Assembly: GCA_029204225.1 (NCBI GenBank)
Contig: CM055104.1
Span: 48,554,451 to 48,618,450, forward strand
Length of the DNA stretch: 64,000 nt
Reading direction: 5' to 3'
Origin: Diphasiastrum complanatum
Lineage: Eukaryota; Streptophyta; Lycopodiopsida; Lycopodiales; Lycopodiaceae
Shown here: positions 63,298 through 64,000 of the stretch, piece by piece
Numbering within the stretch: position 1 is the first letter of the stretch
Layout: each line of letters begins with the position of its first letter
The notes under the pieces: model-generated
Databases searched by the model: none
What the model was told of the DNA's origin: nothing
What the model saw: only the letters and a program-made list of their open reading frames with translations
Made by a program: the position numbers and the translations under genes

Positions 63298-64000
63298 TTA
63301 TATGATAAATGCACTTGTAGATTTCCGATCTATTTTATCACTAGCAAAATCCGAGTCAGAATAGCCAACAATAGAAAGATCTTCACTTTTGTATAATAAA
63401 CCATAATCATAGGTTGAAGATATGTACCTAAGTACCCTTTTGGCCATTTTCCAATGATGAATAGTAGGATTTTGCATAGCTTGGCTCAACTTATGAACAC
63501 TAAAACTTACATCAAGCCTAGTTATAGTGAGCCAAATTAAGGAGCCTATAAGACTCCTAAAAAGAGTGATGTCCACGAAGGATCTTTCATCACCTTTATT
63601 AGGCTCTTTTACAATCTGCTCCATAGGAGTATCAATACTCTTACGATCTAGCATATTAAACTTTTTTAACACTGAAAGAGCATACTTGGAATGACAAACA
63701 AAAGCTTTCTCATTATGAAAGTCAATCTCTAATCCTAAGATGTAATGAATTCTTCCAAGATCTTGCATCTTGAATTCTCCTCCAAGTGCAATTTTAGTTT
63801 CTTCAACTAAATTGATACAACTTCTTGTTAGGATAATATCATCAACATAAATTAGAAGAATGACAATATCACTAGCATATAACTTGATATACAAGGAAGG
63901 ATCATAGTCACTAAGAATGAATCCTAGTGAGATAAGAAAAGTATTAAGCCGAGAATACCACGATCTTGGTGCTTGCTTTAGTCCATAGAGACTTTTGAAG
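63298..64000 (-). pseudogene. Copia reverse transcriptase, C-terminal part
   Basis: Minus strand, continuing beyond the window. FKSLYGLKQAPRSWYSRLN near 63945-64000, then LYASDIVILLIYVDDIILTR (catalytic YVDD), EFKMQDLGRIHYILGLEIDF, YALSVLKKFNMLDRKSIDTP, SLIGSLIWLTITRLDVSFSV and YSDSDFASDKIDRKSTSAFI. All expected Copia RT C-terminal blocks are present and open for about 230 codons before the frame change near 63290. The Copia polyprotein normally continues into RNase H, which follows here in another frame. Confidence 0.9.

Larger units (their letters stand above)
62088..64000 (-). mobile_element. Minus-strand Copia element, 3' half (runs off window)
   Basis: From the window end downward: RT (64000-63298), RNase H (63290-62903), polypurine tract TTTTTAGGAGGAG (62885-62897, minus) and 3' LTR 62884-62088. 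RT is open over nearly 200 codons, the best-preserved pol in the window. Its upstream part lies beyond 64000. Confidence 0.88.

Overview
This is a stretch of nuclear DNA from a land plant, most likely one with a large genome (the gymnosperm/fern/non-model range; the species cannot be told from the sequence). The evidence is one intron-containing host gene of plant type with GT..AG introns, set among many decayed LTR retrotransposons. Their primer-binding sites are complementary to plant initiator tRNA-Met (Copia type) or tRNA-Asp (Gypsy type). There is no sign of bacterial genes, CRISPR, rRNA or tRNA genes. The only confidently functional gene is the C-terminal half of the nucleoporin NUP155 on the + strand: eight exons between 3677 and 18708, 2100 coding bases in phase, 699 residues plus stop. 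Its upstream exons lie outside the window, beyond an intron that holds a minus-strand Copia element (1-3150). Layout: 1-3150, 5' part of a minus-strand Copia element (gag, protease, leader, primer site, probable LTR). 3677-6996, NUP155 exons, with a 195-bp tandem duplication in one intron. 6997-17097, a 10.1-kb NUP155 intron made of three layers of Copia DNA: a minus-strand element whose protease-integrase block has been flipped in place, a plus-strand element with a 3' LTR, and a complete minus-strand non-autonomous element (12270-15910, target duplication AAGCT) sitting inside that LTR. 17098-18708, last NUP155 exons. 18709-25213, intergenic DNA and Copia pieces on both strands. 26280-32292, a plus-strand Gypsy-like element with a long repeat-rich leader, gag remnants and a 3' LTR. 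32783-38025, minus-strand Copia and Gypsy-like pieces with a 40-bp minisatellite. 38028-43700, a minus-strand Gypsy element (RT, leader, tRNA-Asp site, LTR) split by a complete non-autonomous Gypsy element (38168-41761, target duplication CAAAG). 44410-44758, a long near-perfect hairpin. 45.5-50.9 kb, minisatellites and LTR pieces. 51.0-60.0 kb, several Copia gag/protease/integrase fragments in both orientations plus a Gypsy RT fragment. 60.4-62.0 kb, a decayed coiled-coil reading frame and an unidentified minus-strand ORF. 62088-64000, 3' end of a minus-strand Copia element with the best-preserved reverse transcriptase. Apart from NUP155, almost every coding-like stretch is retroelement debris: interrupted, frameshifted or lacking domains, so autonomous activity is not expected from anything fully inside the window. 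The points most worth checking are (1) U5 segments in the tRNA-Asp-primed Gypsy LTRs that are also complementary to the anticodon arm of the same tRNA, in two different LTR families, (2) the in-place inversion inside a Copia element, (3) the 350-bp hairpin, (4) the unidentified ORF replacing RT-RNase H in the complete non-autonomous Copia element, and (5) recurrent palindromic CACACGTGTG sites in Copia LTRs. All calls come from reading the sequence; no alignments or database searches were run.
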